Below, one piece after another: positions 26,296 through 34,310 of a stretch of DNA of 64,000 nt. The stretch is from the NCBI RefSeq assembly GCF_012913485.1, contig NZ_CP051774.1, positions 1,116,001 to 1,180,000 on the forward strand. The letters are read 5' to 3'. A model generated the notes under the pieces. That model saw only the letters and a list, made by a program, of their open reading frames with translations. It searched no databases and was not told where the DNA came from. Source of the stretch: Luteolibacter luteus (lineage in GTDB: Bacteria > Verrucomicrobiota > Verrucomicrobiia > Verrucomicrobiales > Akkermansiaceae). Both the position numbers and the translations under genes were made by a program. Each line of letters opens with the position of its first letter. Within the stretch, counting starts at the first letter, position 1.

Positions 26296-26707
26296 GCGCA
26301 TTTCCCAAAAGCTCGACTATGCGTGCCGCGCGATGGCCCAACTGGCCAAGCGTCACGACGGGCGAACCATTACACGGCTGGACGAGTTGGCGCAACGGGA
26401 AGCCGTGTCGGCAAACTTTTTAGTTCAGATTCTCAATGACTTGCGCCGTGCCGGATTGGTGGAAAGTCGGCGTGGAAAGAGCGGCGGCTACCTCTTAGCT
26501 CGCAAACCGGATACCATCCACCTGAAGGAGATCGTGGAAGCGGTGGAGCCATCGCTCCTCTCCTTCTCCACGCATACCGAAGGTGAAAGCGGGGCAACCG
26601 TGCGTGCGGCATGGGAAAAGATCGCTCAGGAGCTGAGAGACCAACTGGAACGGGTGACCCTGCCGCAACTGGCGGAAAAGACCGAGGCTCCAATGTTCTA
26701 CATCTGA
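26294..26707 (+). CDS. Rrf2 family transcriptional regulator, CymR-like (no Fe-S cysteines)
   Basis: A 137-residue Rrf2 protein with the family start MRISQKLDYACRAMAQLA and a winged helix (TRLDELAQREAVSANFLVQIL, SRRGKSGGYLLAR). The three clustered cysteines that bind the Fe-S cluster in IscR/NsrR are absent; the equivalent region is LLSFSTHTEGESGA. In Bacillus, the cluster-free CymR represses cysteine genes together with CysK and reads O-acetylserine, the product of CysE. Its head-to-head position with cysE fits such a role, which remains inference. Confidence 0.87.
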   Translation: MRISQKLDYACRAMAQLAKRHDGRTITRLDELAQREAVSANFLVQILNDLRRAGLVESRRGKSGGYLLARKPDTIHLKEIVEAVEPSLLSFSTHTEGESGATVRAAWEKIAQELRDQLERVTLPQLAEKTEAPMFYI

Positions 26708-26714
26708 GCAGGGG

Positions 26715-27302
26715 TCACGTTTCACGCGTCCAGAAAACGAGCTCGTTCTCCGTTTCACCCGAAGTGTCGACCTGCTTCCAAGAAAAGCAGGCTTTGTAGT
26801 TCGCCTGCTTGGCGTAGCCGCGCTTTGTCCAGAAGACATCGTGCGAGCGGTAGCCGGGGGGCATCAAGGGATGGTCCGCGGGACGGATGACCGAACAAAA
26901 GCAAGTGCATCGAAAGCCAAGCCCATGAGCGTGTCGTTCGCGTTCATCGAAGAATCGGTGGCCAATCCCTTGGCCACGATAGGCTGGATCAAGCACCGAC
27001 TCACCAAAGTAAAACCAGTTCTCCGGCGACTCGCCATTGCCGGCGAAAGGCGCTTGGAAGGACTCGTCCGCATCGACCATCGGCAACCCGGTGGAAACGC
27101 CAACGACGCGATCCCCATCAAGCGCCAGCACGAAGACGCTGCGCGGGCAAGCGGCGTAGCTTGCTAGATACTCTTGCTCTGCCGCTTCATCACCCTCGTA
27201 GAGGTAGGGATATTCGCGGAAGACGGAGATCCTCAGGCGGGCAGCATCCGTTAGATAGCGGGTGATTTCCTGCCCCGCGATGCGGCGGATTTCGATGGCC
27301 AT
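26715..27302 (-). CDS. GNAT family N-acetyltransferase
   Basis: A 195-residue protein with a GNAT core: VFVLALDGDRVVGVSTGLP, ESVLDPAYRGQGIGHRFFDERERHA (the acetyl-CoA-binding R/Q-x2-G-x-G/A segment is YRGQGIG) and a C-terminal YAKQANYKACFSWKQVD. The first helix ITRYLTDAARLRISVFREYPYLYEG is typical of GNATs acting on small molecules. Acceptor unknown. Start ATG 27302 gives MAIEIRRI, the usual beginning of the fold. Confidence 0.88.
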   Translation of the reverse strand: MAIEIRRIAGQEITRYLTDAARLRISVFREYPYLYEGDEAAEQEYLASYAACPRSVFVLALDGDRVVGVSTGLPMVDADESFQAPFAGNGESPENWFYFGESVLDPAYRGQGIGHRFFDERERHAHGLGFRCTCFCSVIRPADHPLMPPGYRSHDVFWTKRGYAKQANYKACFSWKQVDTSGETENELVFWTRET

Positions 27303-27355
27303 GGAAGAGGAATGGCGGGAAGTGACAAGGACGGCAAGGCTCCCGGAAAGCCGCA

Positions 27356-28207
27356 TCACTTCTTCTCCACCGGCGTAACGCTGATAGACAGCTCCTGAGC
27401 GCCTCGCTTTACCCGCACGGGAGTGGCGACCCCAGGACGCAGGTAATAGAAGGCATTCACCGCATCCGCGTAGTCCGCAAGCCGTCGGCTACCGACTTCT
27501 AACAGCACATCCCCGGATTTCACTCCTGCAGTCGCGGAAGGAGAGCCTTCCTGAACGTTGGTCACCTCTGGAACGGTGGACTGCGGCAAGAGCTTCAGAC
27601 CGATCCAGCCGCGCGAGACCCTGCCCGCTCCCTGAACATCCTCAAGCACACGCTTAACCACGTCCACGGGAAGCGCGTAACCGCTGTGCGCACCGGTGGT
27701 CTGGTGTGCGATGGCGATGACAGCACCGTTGGCATCCGTAAGTGGCGTCCCCGCACGCGGCACGCTGGACGAGTAGTCCACTTTCAACAGGGAAAGCGGG
27801 AGCATTTTGCCATTCAACTGCTTCACCCAGCCAGTTGCTTTGCCAGCTCCGACTCCCTTCACATGAAGCTCGGTGCCGACGACCTTTGAGGCCGATGGAG
27901 CAAGGGGCAAGGCTCGCTCGGCAGGCCCCGAGACATGGAACACAACCAAGCGCGAGACAGGATCGACAAAGACCTCTGCAGGTAGTTCGCGCCCCGAAGA
28001 GCGGAGACAACCCGCCTCCGCCTGCATTTCGGAAAGCGCCACGGCAGCAAAGAAACGACCGTCTCCTATAGGAAAAGCAACCGATCCGGATTCACCGCCC
28101 GCACCGGGAAAAATTACATCCCAGGAAGACTGCGAAAGAGCCGCAGGGGCGCAAATCAACCATGTCGCGATCAGTGCCATGGGGCACCGCCAATGAAAGG
28201 AAGTCAT
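27356..28207 (-). CDS. HtrA/DegP-like PDZ protein lacking the catalytic serine
   Basis: A 283-residue exported protein (signal peptide to about residue 25, PAALSQ). A degenerate trypsin-like region (30-185) ends in SGYALPVDVVKRVLE, and a PDZ domain (200-275) has SRGWIGLKL, NVQEGSPSATAGVKSGDVLLEVG. The motif that carries the nucleophile in HtrA proteases (GNSGGPL) is PRAGTPL (150-156), so Ala replaces Ser, and no TNAHV histidine motif is seen. It is therefore probably a non-proteolytic sensor or binding protein. It follows the anti-sigma-like gene by 16 nt in the sigma factor operon. Confidence 0.82.
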   Translation of the reverse strand: MTSFHWRCPMALIATWLICAPAALSQSSWDVIFPGAGGESGSVAFPIGDGRFFAAVALSEMQAEAGCLRSSGRELPAEVFVDPVSRLVVFHVSGPAERALPLAPSASKVVGTELHVKGVGAGKATGWVKQLNGKMLPLSLLKVDYSSSVPRAGTPLTDANGAVIAIAHQTTGAHSGYALPVDVVKRVLEDVQGAGRVSRGWIGLKLLPQSTVPEVTNVQEGSPSATAGVKSGDVLLEVGSRRLADYADAVNAFYYLRPGVATPVRVKRGAQELSISVTPVEKK

Positions 28208-28223
28208 CCAGATGAAAAATCCT

Positions 28224-28616
28224 TCAGAACTCCTGCTCACCGGTGCTGCCCTGCGAAGAAGGGCGCAGGTCCAAGGCCTCAAGCTGCTCAACCGCGGCGG
28301 GTTCAGCAGGAGCGACCTTGTAATTCACCGGAACAGGAGGCGCGGATTGGACAGGAGTCGTATCCGGAGCCAGAAGGAACAATGCCATGACAGTGGCATA
28401 AGCGAGGCCTGCCCCATAGGCCCACCTCGAAGCTCCGAGGTTCGAGAACCATGCCGAAGCGCGGCGCAACCAGCCCGCGGGGCCGGTTTTCAGCGCCTCT
28501 TCCTCACGGCGGCGCTGGTGAAATTCCCGAAGAAAATCGTCGAAGTATCCCTCCTCAGGACGCTCGTGGCGCTTGAGGGCGAGCAGGGATCCAATCTCTT
28601 CAACACTCGGCTTCAC
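28224..28616 (-). CDS. Candidate anti-sigma factor, single-pass membrane protein
   Basis: A 130-residue protein with a charged cytosolic part (KRHERPEEGYFDDFLREFHQ), one transmembrane helix (about 66-83, WAYGAGLAYATVMALFLLA) and a Pro/Ala-rich outer tail ending SSQGSTGEQEF. The size, topology and position after the ECF sigma gene fit an anti-sigma factor, although no zinc-binding ZAS motif (HxxxCxxC) is present. The link is inferred from context. Confidence 0.7.
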   Translation of the reverse strand: MKPSVEEIGSLLALKRHERPEEGYFDDFLREFHQRRREEEALKTGPAGWLRRASAWFSNLGASRWAYGAGLAYATVMALFLLAPDTTPVQSAPPVPVNYKVAPAEPAAVEQLEALDLRPSSQGSTGEQEF

Positions 28617-28660
28617 GGCGATTGATGGTTAATAAATCTAAAATTTCAGTGCGCTTTGCA

Positions 28661-28680
28661 AGGAATTTTTTCAAATTCCT
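28661..28680 (-). promoter_or_regulatory. Hairpin between the sigma factor and anti-sigma genes
   Basis: AGGAATTT (28661-28668) and AAATTCCT (28673-28680) form an 8-bp stem with a 4-nt loop, touching the stop codon of the sigma gene and lying 45 nt before the anti-sigma start. On the transcribed strand the loop is GAAA. It could partly end transcription or influence the ratio of the two proteins. Confidence 0.45.
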
Positions 28681-29270
28681 CACTCCCAGTAATCCTGCAG
28701 CTTCGACTGCAGGTGGAGGTGAGCATAGTGCAAGCGCGAACGCACGGTTCCTTCGGAGGTCTTGAGGATTCGTGCGATTTCTGCATGCGGCATGCCTTGG
28801 ATGTCGAACATCGTCACCACGGTTCTATGCGCTTCTGACAGGGAGAGCATCGCTTCGTTCAATCTTTTCTGAAGCTCGTGGAGTTTGCTCTGCTTCTCGG
28901 GGTTTGCCATGTGACTGGAGTCCACGAGGGCCGGATCCTGCTGCACGGCGGAATCCAATTCATTGAGGCTTAATCCCGACCGACGCTTCCGCTTCTTGAG
29001 GAAGTTCAAGGTCATGTTCACGGCAATCTGATAGATCCACGTGTAAAAGCTGGCTTGGCCACGGAAGCGGGGCAGCGAATGGTAAGCTTTTGCGAAAATA
29101 TCCTGCAGGAGATCGTTCGTATCCTCCTTGTGCGCGGTCATGTTGTAGACAAGACCGTACAGCTTTTCGCCATATTTGAGAATCAGGGCGTCGAACGCGC
29201 GCGTGTCGCCATTGCGGGCACGCGTCACAAGGTCTTCGTCCGGATCCGGCTGGAGGGGATCATCCGGCAT
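28680..29270 (-). CDS. ECF RNA polymerase sigma factor (RpoE-like)
   Basis: A 196-residue ECF sigma factor. Region 2 is at about 25-90 (FDALILKYGEKLYGLVYNM, DLLQDIFAKAYHSLPRFRGQASFYTWIYQIAVNM, with the -10 binding helix) and region 4 at about 135-190 (LSEAHRTVVTMFDIQGMPHAEIARILKTSEGTVRSRLHYA). It directs RNA polymerase to dedicated promoters. With the downstream membrane protein and PDZ protein it forms a unit that resembles the envelope-stress sigmaE module. Confidence 0.92.
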   Translation of the reverse strand: MPDDPLQPDPDEDLVTRARNGDTRAFDALILKYGEKLYGLVYNMTAHKEDTNDLLQDIFAKAYHSLPRFRGQASFYTWIYQIAVNMTLNFLKKRKRRSGLSLNELDSAVQQDPALVDSSHMANPEKQSKLHELQKRLNEAMLSLSEAHRTVVTMFDIQGMPHAEIARILKTSEGTVRSRLHYAHLHLQSKLQDYWE

Positions 29271-29497
29271 CGTGGGGTTGTGGGGGGGAGAGTGGGGTGA
29301 ACGGGCGAAATGCTACACAAATCAAGGAGAGTGTAAAGCGAGGTCCGCTCTGTCAGAGGATTTGCGGACTGTTAGGACCGTGCAGCCTGCACCGCGAAAA
29401 TGCCCGAAATCCTTAAGAAATACTGAGGATTTTTCTGGAGTGAAACCAGCGCCAACCCTATAAACGCGTTGCTGTCCCGCATCCCCGCCTTACGGCA

Positions 29498-30121
29498 ATG
29501 CCATCCGCACCCGAGCACACTCACCATATCAGAATCCGCAACACCCAGCTTGAGATGAGCCCGGCGCAACAGGCCGGCCCCCGCCAGGGTGAAGATGTCG
29601 AAGGCAAACTCCGCGCCGCGCAGGAGCAACTGGAACAACTCCAGACCCAACGCGAAGAGCTGGAGCGCCAGAAGAAAGAGGTGGAAGCCCTCAACATCCG
29701 CAAGCGGGAGTTCGTCAACGCCCAAGCGGAACTCACCGAGCGATTGAACGGAACCTTGACCCGCATCGACCGCGAGGTCTTCGAGATGCGCCAGGAAATC
29801 GATGATCTGGAGCAGTGCCGCAAGGTATTCGCCGGACATCTGGGCAAGCTCGAGAAGATCAATCCGGACGGATGGACCCGGGACAACATGTCGGCATCCA
29901 TCGAGCGTGCGATGTCGCTCGCGGAGCATGCCGATGACGAATACTCGCAGGCCGCGGAGCATTTCTCCCGCTCGCCGCGCTGTGGCAACATTTTCAACGG
30001 AGCGAAGGCCCGCCGGGTGGTATCGAGCGACTTCTCGCGCCAATTCCGCAACGGCCTTGCATTCAACCTGCCGATCATCGTGCTCGGCGGACTGGGACTG
30101 ATCGTATATCTCCTGAAATGA
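29498..30121 (+). CDS. Coiled-coil protein with C-terminal membrane anchor
   Basis: A 207-residue protein. Residues about 30-130 form a long coiled coil (EGKLRAAQEQLEQLQTQREE, QKKEVEALNIRKREFVNAQ), followed by a helical domain with NPDGWTRDNMSASIERAM, and a hydrophobic C-terminus (FNLPIIVLGGLGLIVYLLK) that makes it a tail-anchored protein facing the cytosol. No family is recognised. The stop overlaps the ATG of the next coiled-coil gene (ATGA). Confidence 0.75.
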   Translation: MPSAPEHTHHIRIRNTQLEMSPAQQAGPRQGEDVEGKLRAAQEQLEQLQTQREELERQKKEVEALNIRKREFVNAQAELTERLNGTLTRIDREVFEMRQEIDDLEQCRKVFAGHLGKLEKINPDGWTRDNMSASIERAMSLAEHADDEYSQAAEHFSRSPRCGNIFNGAKARRVVSSDFSRQFRNGLAFNLPIIVLGGLGLIVYLLK

Positions 30122-30462
30122 ATCTCTCCATGCGCCTTTCCCGAAGCCATCTTGATGAGGGAAACGACCTGGAAGAGCTGCGGGCTCTCGAGGAGAGGAA
30201 GCGCGCACTGGAAGAACAGATTCAAAGTGTGAGCGCACAGCCGGAGAAGATTCTCCGGGAGGCTCAGGAACAGATGGCCACGCTTCCTCCGCCGGATGAT
30301 CTCGCGGATCGCCGGCGCTTGCGGGAATTCGAGGAAAAGGCCAGCCGCACGCAGATCCGCAACGAGCGCCGCACGCAGGGCAAGAGCCTGCTGCTGCTGG
30401 TACTCCTGCTCACGGCGACCGCGTTCCTAGTGTCGTGGGTGATCAAGTTGTTCGTGGCCTGA
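30118..30462 (+). CDS. Small coiled-coil tail-anchored membrane protein
   Basis: A 114-residue protein with a coiled coil (about 12-80, EELRALEERKRALEEQIQSV, RRLREFEEKASRTQIR) and a C-terminal transmembrane helix (LLLLVLLLTATAFLVSWVIKLF). It shares the topology of the preceding gene and overlaps it by ATGA, so the two are likely translated together and may form a hetero-oligomer. Function unknown. Confidence 0.75.
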   Translation: MNLSMRLSRSHLDEGNDLEELRALEERKRALEEQIQSVSAQPEKILREAQEQMATLPPPDDLADRRRLREFEEKASRTQIRNERRTQGKSLLLLVLLLTATAFLVSWVIKLFVA

Positions 30463-30470
30463 GGGGCACA

Positions 30471-30505
30471 CGGCTTTCCGGCCGCTTGCCTACAAGCCGG
30501 GAAAG
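30471..30505 (+). terminator. Hairpin after the coiled-coil gene pair
   Basis: GGCTTTCCGGC pairs with GCCGGGAAAGC with one bulged base, beginning 9 nt after the stop of the second coiled-coil gene. A second hairpin follows at 30519-30542 (GCCGCCTC/GAGGCGGC). Neither has a strong T-tract. Confidence 0.4.
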
Positions 30506-30631
30506 CATCCAAGGGCCTGCCGCCTCTATCAGCTGAGGCGGCGAGAGCAGCGTGATAAGGAATTTCGCGTGGTTTCTCCAACAATTCCCTCCTCGCCAAT
30601 CTGGCGATCCTCAGCTATGGGAGCCGTTGAT

Positions 30632-31570
30632 ATGACCAAAAGCCTCTCGCTCCTTACCGCATCGTTCTCTTTCTTGGCCGGCCCTGCCCTTGCCGGCTCC
30701 CCTGCCCCGATCACTACGACCACATCCGAGAGCAGCGTCTCCGAGGCAAATCCGCTGAGCTTCTTCGATGCCTTCCGGGTAAGCGCCTACGGAAACTTTG
30801 GGATGGAGTTCGACAACAGCGCGGTGGAGCTGGATGCCTATCAGGCGGAGCTCCACACCTTTCTTAGCAAGCCCCTCACCTTCGGCGATTTCTCCTTGCT
30901 GCCGACCTTCCGCTATGAAGGCACCTTCCTCCGCTACGATGGGAATACCCCTTTCTTCCCTGTGGGTGATGAAGAGCTGCACTCCTTGGAGCTGCCGCTT
31001 TACCTGATCCACATGACGCAGGGCTCTCCATGGATTTACGGCGCATGGATCCAACCTTCGCTCTCGACCGACTTCGACCACATCGATAGCGACGACATCT
31101 TCCTCGATCTGGCCGTGGGTGTCGGCTACAAGTTTAGCAACCGGCTCTATGTGGGCGTCGGGGCTGCGGGCTTCGATTTGTTTGGCAACGAATCATTGAT
31201 CCCCGGCGCAGGCTTCATCTGGATGCCTACCGATGACATCATGGTCCGCTTGATCGGGGCGACCTTCGTGGCCGAATGGCAGGCGTCGCAGGATTGGAAG
31301 TTCGGCATCGATGTGCGCTCCGCCGGCGGCGTTTGGAATATCGACGACAAGAATCAATCGCGGACCCTGGACTTCACCTCCTATCGCGCAGGAATCCACG
31401 CCCAGCGTCGCCTGGTGGACACTTGGTGGCTGGAGGGTGGTGCCGGCTTCACTTTCGCAAACGAGATCAACCTCCGGACCCCGGACGGACTGGGCTTGTA
31501 TGAAAGCAGCTTGGGAGATCTGGACGAGGGCGTTTACGGCTACCTCGCACTGCGGAAGGCGGTGTGGTAA
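30632..31570 (+). CDS. DUF6268-like outer-membrane beta-barrel protein
   Basis: A 312-residue exported protein (signal peptide about 1-21, ending PALAG). The mature part shows alternating strands with aromatic girdles (FSLLPTFRYEGTFLRYD, SPWIYGAWIQPSLSTDF, LAVGVGYKFSNRLYVGVGAAGF) and ends in a strand with terminal aromatic residue (YGYLALRKAVW), as expected of outer-membrane barrels. It fits DUF6268-type proteins. ATG 30632 starts the signal peptide; the frame opening at 30569 has no such feature. Confidence 0.78.
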   Translation: MTKSLSLLTASFSFLAGPALAGSPAPITTTTSESSVSEANPLSFFDAFRVSAYGNFGMEFDNSAVELDAYQAELHTFLSKPLTFGDFSLLPTFRYEGTFLRYDGNTPFFPVGDEELHSLELPLYLIHMTQGSPWIYGAWIQPSLSTDFDHIDSDDIFLDLAVGVGYKFSNRLYVGVGAAGFDLFGNESLIPGAGFIWMPTDDIMVRLIGATFVAEWQASQDWKFGIDVRSAGGVWNIDDKNQSRTLDFTSYRAGIHAQRRLVDTWWLEGGAGFTFANEINLRTPDGLGLYESSLGDLDEGVYGYLALRKAVW

Positions 31571-31653
31571 CAGCTTCATGTCCGCCCGAAAGAGCGGCTC
31601 CCCCGAGCTTCGCTGCCAAGCTGGAGCTTGGCCAGCCCGGGGGCTAGCGTTCC

Positions 31654-32250
31654 TTACTTCTTCTTCCCTGCGGCTTTCTTCTCCTCGAGCTTTTTCTTTA
31701 GCTCGGGCCACTGCTCACGGCTGACAATATAGCCGACACAGCCGGGTTTCCCGCAAAGGCAGGGATGATCTTCGTAGCACTCGACATCGAAGGCATAGTC
31801 GAAGGTGAGCTCGTCCCCTTCCTTGATGTCGGAGAGCGCGTGAATGAAGATACGCTTGCCGTCGATCCATGCCTCGCAATTCGGATCACAAGAATGATTG
31901 ATCAGACGCGCCGTGTTCCAAGGCACATTGCCATCGATATCCAGTTTGCTGGTCAGCGTGAAGATGTAAACGGCAGCATCACCGGTTTCCTGAGCCTTCG
32001 CATGCTGTGCCCAGGCGCGGCGCTCGCTCTCTTCCTTGTCGATCAGCTCACCGACGTATTCGATGATCTTGGTGCCGGAGGAAATGCTCTGCGTGGCATA
32101 GACGCCGCGTCCGTGAATTTTCGAACCACGCACCTCGCAGAGATCGCTCTGGGCACGCTCCCAGAGCTGCTTCAATTTCTTGTACAAACCGGCTTCTTCC
32201 GAGAGCTTCTTCGAGTTCTTGCCCATGGTGTTTTTTCCGGTCTTGCTCAT
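31654..32250 (-). CDS. SET domain-containing protein (putative protein-lysine methyltransferase)
   Basis: A 198-residue protein with a full SET core: HGRGVYATQSISSGTKIIEYVGE, the pseudoknot motif RLINHSCDPNC (115-125), GDELTFDYAF with the catalytic Tyr152, and a post-SET zinc site CLC-x4-C (164-171). These enzymes methylate lysine using SAM; in bacteria the substrates are mostly unknown. The N- and C-termini are Lys-rich (KKKLEEKKAAGKKK), which could bind nucleic acid or be an automethylation target. The ATG at 32250 overlaps the upstream stop (TGATG), so it is translationally coupled. Confidence 0.9.
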   Translation of the reverse strand: MSKTGKNTMGKNSKKLSEEAGLYKKLKQLWERAQSDLCEVRGSKIHGRGVYATQSISSGTKIIEYVGELIDKEESERRAWAQHAKAQETGDAAVYIFTLTSKLDIDGNVPWNTARLINHSCDPNCEAWIDGKRIFIHALSDIKEGDELTFDYAFDVECYEDHPCLCGKPGCVGYIVSREQWPELKKKLEEKKAAGKKK

Positions 32251-32879
32251 CACTGGTTCTTGCCTGCCTGACGCTGGATCTCGGGAAGCTGCATGTTTTC
32301 AGGCAGCGTGATGAACAGACGGCGCAGGTCCGAGACCCGGGCGCCTGATCCATCGATGAAGGTCCAATCATTCCTCCCCTTGTCAGAAATGGCGACCTGA
32401 AAGCCCCTCGTCGTAATGACCTCCATGCGCGGAGCGGCCCCACGTTCGGCAGGCAGGCTCACCCGATACTCGGTCACGGTGGGAACGATGAGCAGCCACT
32501 TCTTGTAGATGAGCTTCTCCACCGCCTTGCCGCCTTCCTGCACCACTTCCTTGCCGGGGGTGACTTCATACGCGGTGACCTTGGCAGTGGGATCGGGACG
32601 GAAGGAAATCACCTGGATTCCCTTTTCCTGCATCATTTTGGAAATCTCCGCGACCTTCGCTTCGAGCTTCTCGATGCCGCCATCCTGCTTGGCCAAGGTT
32701 TCCTTCCAATGCGGATACATCTTCTCAACAGCCACCAGGTGATTGCCGAGCACCACCTGCTTGCCGAGATTCTGGACGGCAGTTTGCGCCGAAGCCGCAA
32801 CTTCCGGTGGCGCCGCAACCTGCGCGGCTACGCGAGCCGCTGCGAAGCAAAGCCATACCGAGGAGAGAATCACGCGCAT
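32250..32879 (-). CDS. Exported protein of unknown function coupled to the SET gene
   Basis: A 209-residue protein with a signal peptide (residues 1-19, ARVAAQ). A helical region follows (VEKMYPHWKETLAKQDGGIEKLEAKVAEISKMM) and then beta-rich segments (KKWLLIVPTVTEYRVSL, RMEVITTRGFQVAISDKGRNDWTFIDG) similar in style to an exported beta-roll. No family recognised. ATG 32879 gives the signal peptide; earlier in-frame starts do not. Confidence 0.72.
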   Translation of the reverse strand: MRVILSSVWLCFAAARVAAQVAAPPEVAASAQTAVQNLGKQVVLGNHLVAVEKMYPHWKETLAKQDGGIEKLEAKVAEISKMMQEKGIQVISFRPDPTAKVTAYEVTPGKEVVQEGGKAVEKLIYKKWLLIVPTVTEYRVSLPAERGAAPRMEVITTRGFQVAISDKGRNDWTFIDGSGARVSDLRRLFITLPENMQLPEIQRQAGKNQ

Positions 32880-32991
32880 CACGGCTGCATGGATGCCCGG
32901 AGGCATTCCCCGCGTCAAGCGCGCCGGAGGGCGATGAGCAATCATCATCGAATCGCGCCTCTCCCATGCTCGCCGCGGGTGCCCGGAATCG

Positions 32992-33450
32992 TCACAGCGG
33001 AAGCTCGGAGGAGAGCTTGCACTCCTGCATCGGGATCTCGGTCTTGATGCTTTTCACCCCCTTGATCCGGCCCAGGTGTTCGACTTGAAACTGACGGTAG
33101 GCGTCGAGATCCGCAGCCACGATCCGCAGGATGAAATCGCAGTCACCTGCCATGAGATGGCACTCCACCACCTGGGGGAGCTGGATCACTTGCTGGACGA
33201 AGTGATCCGTGGTCTCCACATCTTGCCCGGTCAACCACACGCGGGCGAAGACGGTAAGCTTGAGCCCGATCTTTGGAGCGTCGAGCAGAGCAGCATAGCC
33301 ACGGATGATTCCCGCCTCCTCCAAAAGACGGACGCGGCGCAGGCAAGGCGAGGGCGAGAGGCCGACTTCCTTCGCTAGCTCCAAATTCTGGATCCTACCC
33401 TTCTTTTGAAGCACCCGAAGAATCCGGTGATCGATGGAATCTAGTTTCAT
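32992..33450 (-). CDS. Lrp/AsnC family transcriptional regulator
   Basis: A 152-residue regulator with an N-terminal winged HTH (LDSIDHRILRVLQKKGRIQNLELAKEVGLSPSPCLRRVRLLEEAGII) and a C-terminal RAM domain (LPQVVECHLMAGDCDFILRIVA) that binds amino acids at the dimer interface. It is divergent from azlCD across an AT-rich spacer, so it likely controls this branched-chain amino acid exporter. Confidence 0.92.
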   Translation of the reverse strand: MKLDSIDHRILRVLQKKGRIQNLELAKEVGLSPSPCLRRVRLLEEAGIIRGYAALLDAPKIGLKLTVFARVWLTGQDVETTDHFVQQVIQLPQVVECHLMAGDCDFILRIVAADLDAYRQFQVEHLGRIKGVKSIKTEIPMQECKLSSELPL

Positions 33451-33560
33451 TGAAATCTTATTTCATTTTTTGGATCAAAATTAAATACTAATGCCATTTT
33501 TGTCCTAATTTTTAGTCAATACGCAACCCATTTTCGATCGATTTGGATTATCCTGCGGCG
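33451..33560. promoter_or_regulatory. AT-rich control region between lrp-like gene and azlCD
   Basis: This divergent spacer is far richer in A and T than its surroundings, with runs such as TTTCATTTTTTGGA and CATTTTTGTCCTAATTTTTAG in half-turn phasing. Lrp-type proteins bind such tracts. Exact operators cannot be placed. Confidence 0.5.
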
Positions 33561-34310
33561 ATGGAACCTGAGAATGTGATAGGGCATCCCGTCGAGGTGG
33601 GGGCCCGGAATCCCGCACTCCGATCGGAATTCCGCCGGGGCGTGCTCGCGTCCACGCCGGTGATGCTCGGCTTCGTGCCCTTCGCTCTGGTTTTAGGAGC
33701 ACAAGCCTCGCGAAAGGGATTCGCTCCCGTTGAGGTGCCCCTGATGACCGGCTTGAATTTCGGTGGTGGCTCGGAGTTCGCAGTCGTGCAGCTCTGGTCT
33801 TCCCCTCCTCACATGCTGCTGATCATGGCGGTCACCTTCTTGATCAATAGCCGTCATCTCCTGATGGGAGCGGCACTGACTCCCTACCTGAAGGACCTGC
33901 CGCGACGGAAGGCTCTGCTAGCACTCTTCTTCATGTGTGACGAGAGCTGGGCGATGGGTCTGGCCAATGCAAAACGCCGTGCGGCCTTGGGGATACCGGC
34001 CTTCAGCTTGCCTTACTACATGGGTGCATCGCTCGGACTCTACTTCACTTGGGTCTGCTTCACCTTCTTGGGAGCACTTCTAGGCCCGGTGATGGGCAAC
34101 TTGGAAAGCTACGGTTTGGACATGGCCTTCCCCGCAGTCTTCCTAGTGCTGCTCAAGGGAATGTGGAGCGGTCCCCGGGCCGCTCGACCGTGGCTCGTGA
34201 GTCTGGTCGCCGGTGTCATCGCCTGCCTCCTTCTACCGGGCGCTTGGTATGTCGTGGTCGGCTCCGCGGCAGGAGCGCTGTCAGCTTGCATCTGGGGGAT
34301 GAAAAAATGA
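33561..34310 (+). CDS. azlC: AzlC family branched-chain amino acid exporter subunit
   Basis: A 249-residue membrane protein with 6-7 helices. Typical AzlC segments: RGVLASTPVMLGFVPFALVLG, GGGSEFAVVQLW, INSRHLLMGAALTPYL and CDESWAMGLA. AzlC and AzlD form the exporter for branched-chain amino acids and analogues such as 4-azaleucine. The frame opens with a TTG at 33543; the ATG at 33561 is preferred. It overlaps azlD by ATGA. Confidence 0.9.
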   Translation: MEPENVIGHPVEVGARNPALRSEFRRGVLASTPVMLGFVPFALVLGAQASRKGFAPVEVPLMTGLNFGGGSEFAVVQLWSSPPHMLLIMAVTFLINSRHLLMGAALTPYLKDLPRRKALLALFFMCDESWAMGLANAKRRAALGIPAFSLPYYMGASLGLYFTWVCFTFLGALLGPVMGNLESYGLDMAFPAVFLVLLKGMWSGPRAARPWLVSLVAGVIACLLLPGAWYVVVGSAAGALSACIWGMKK

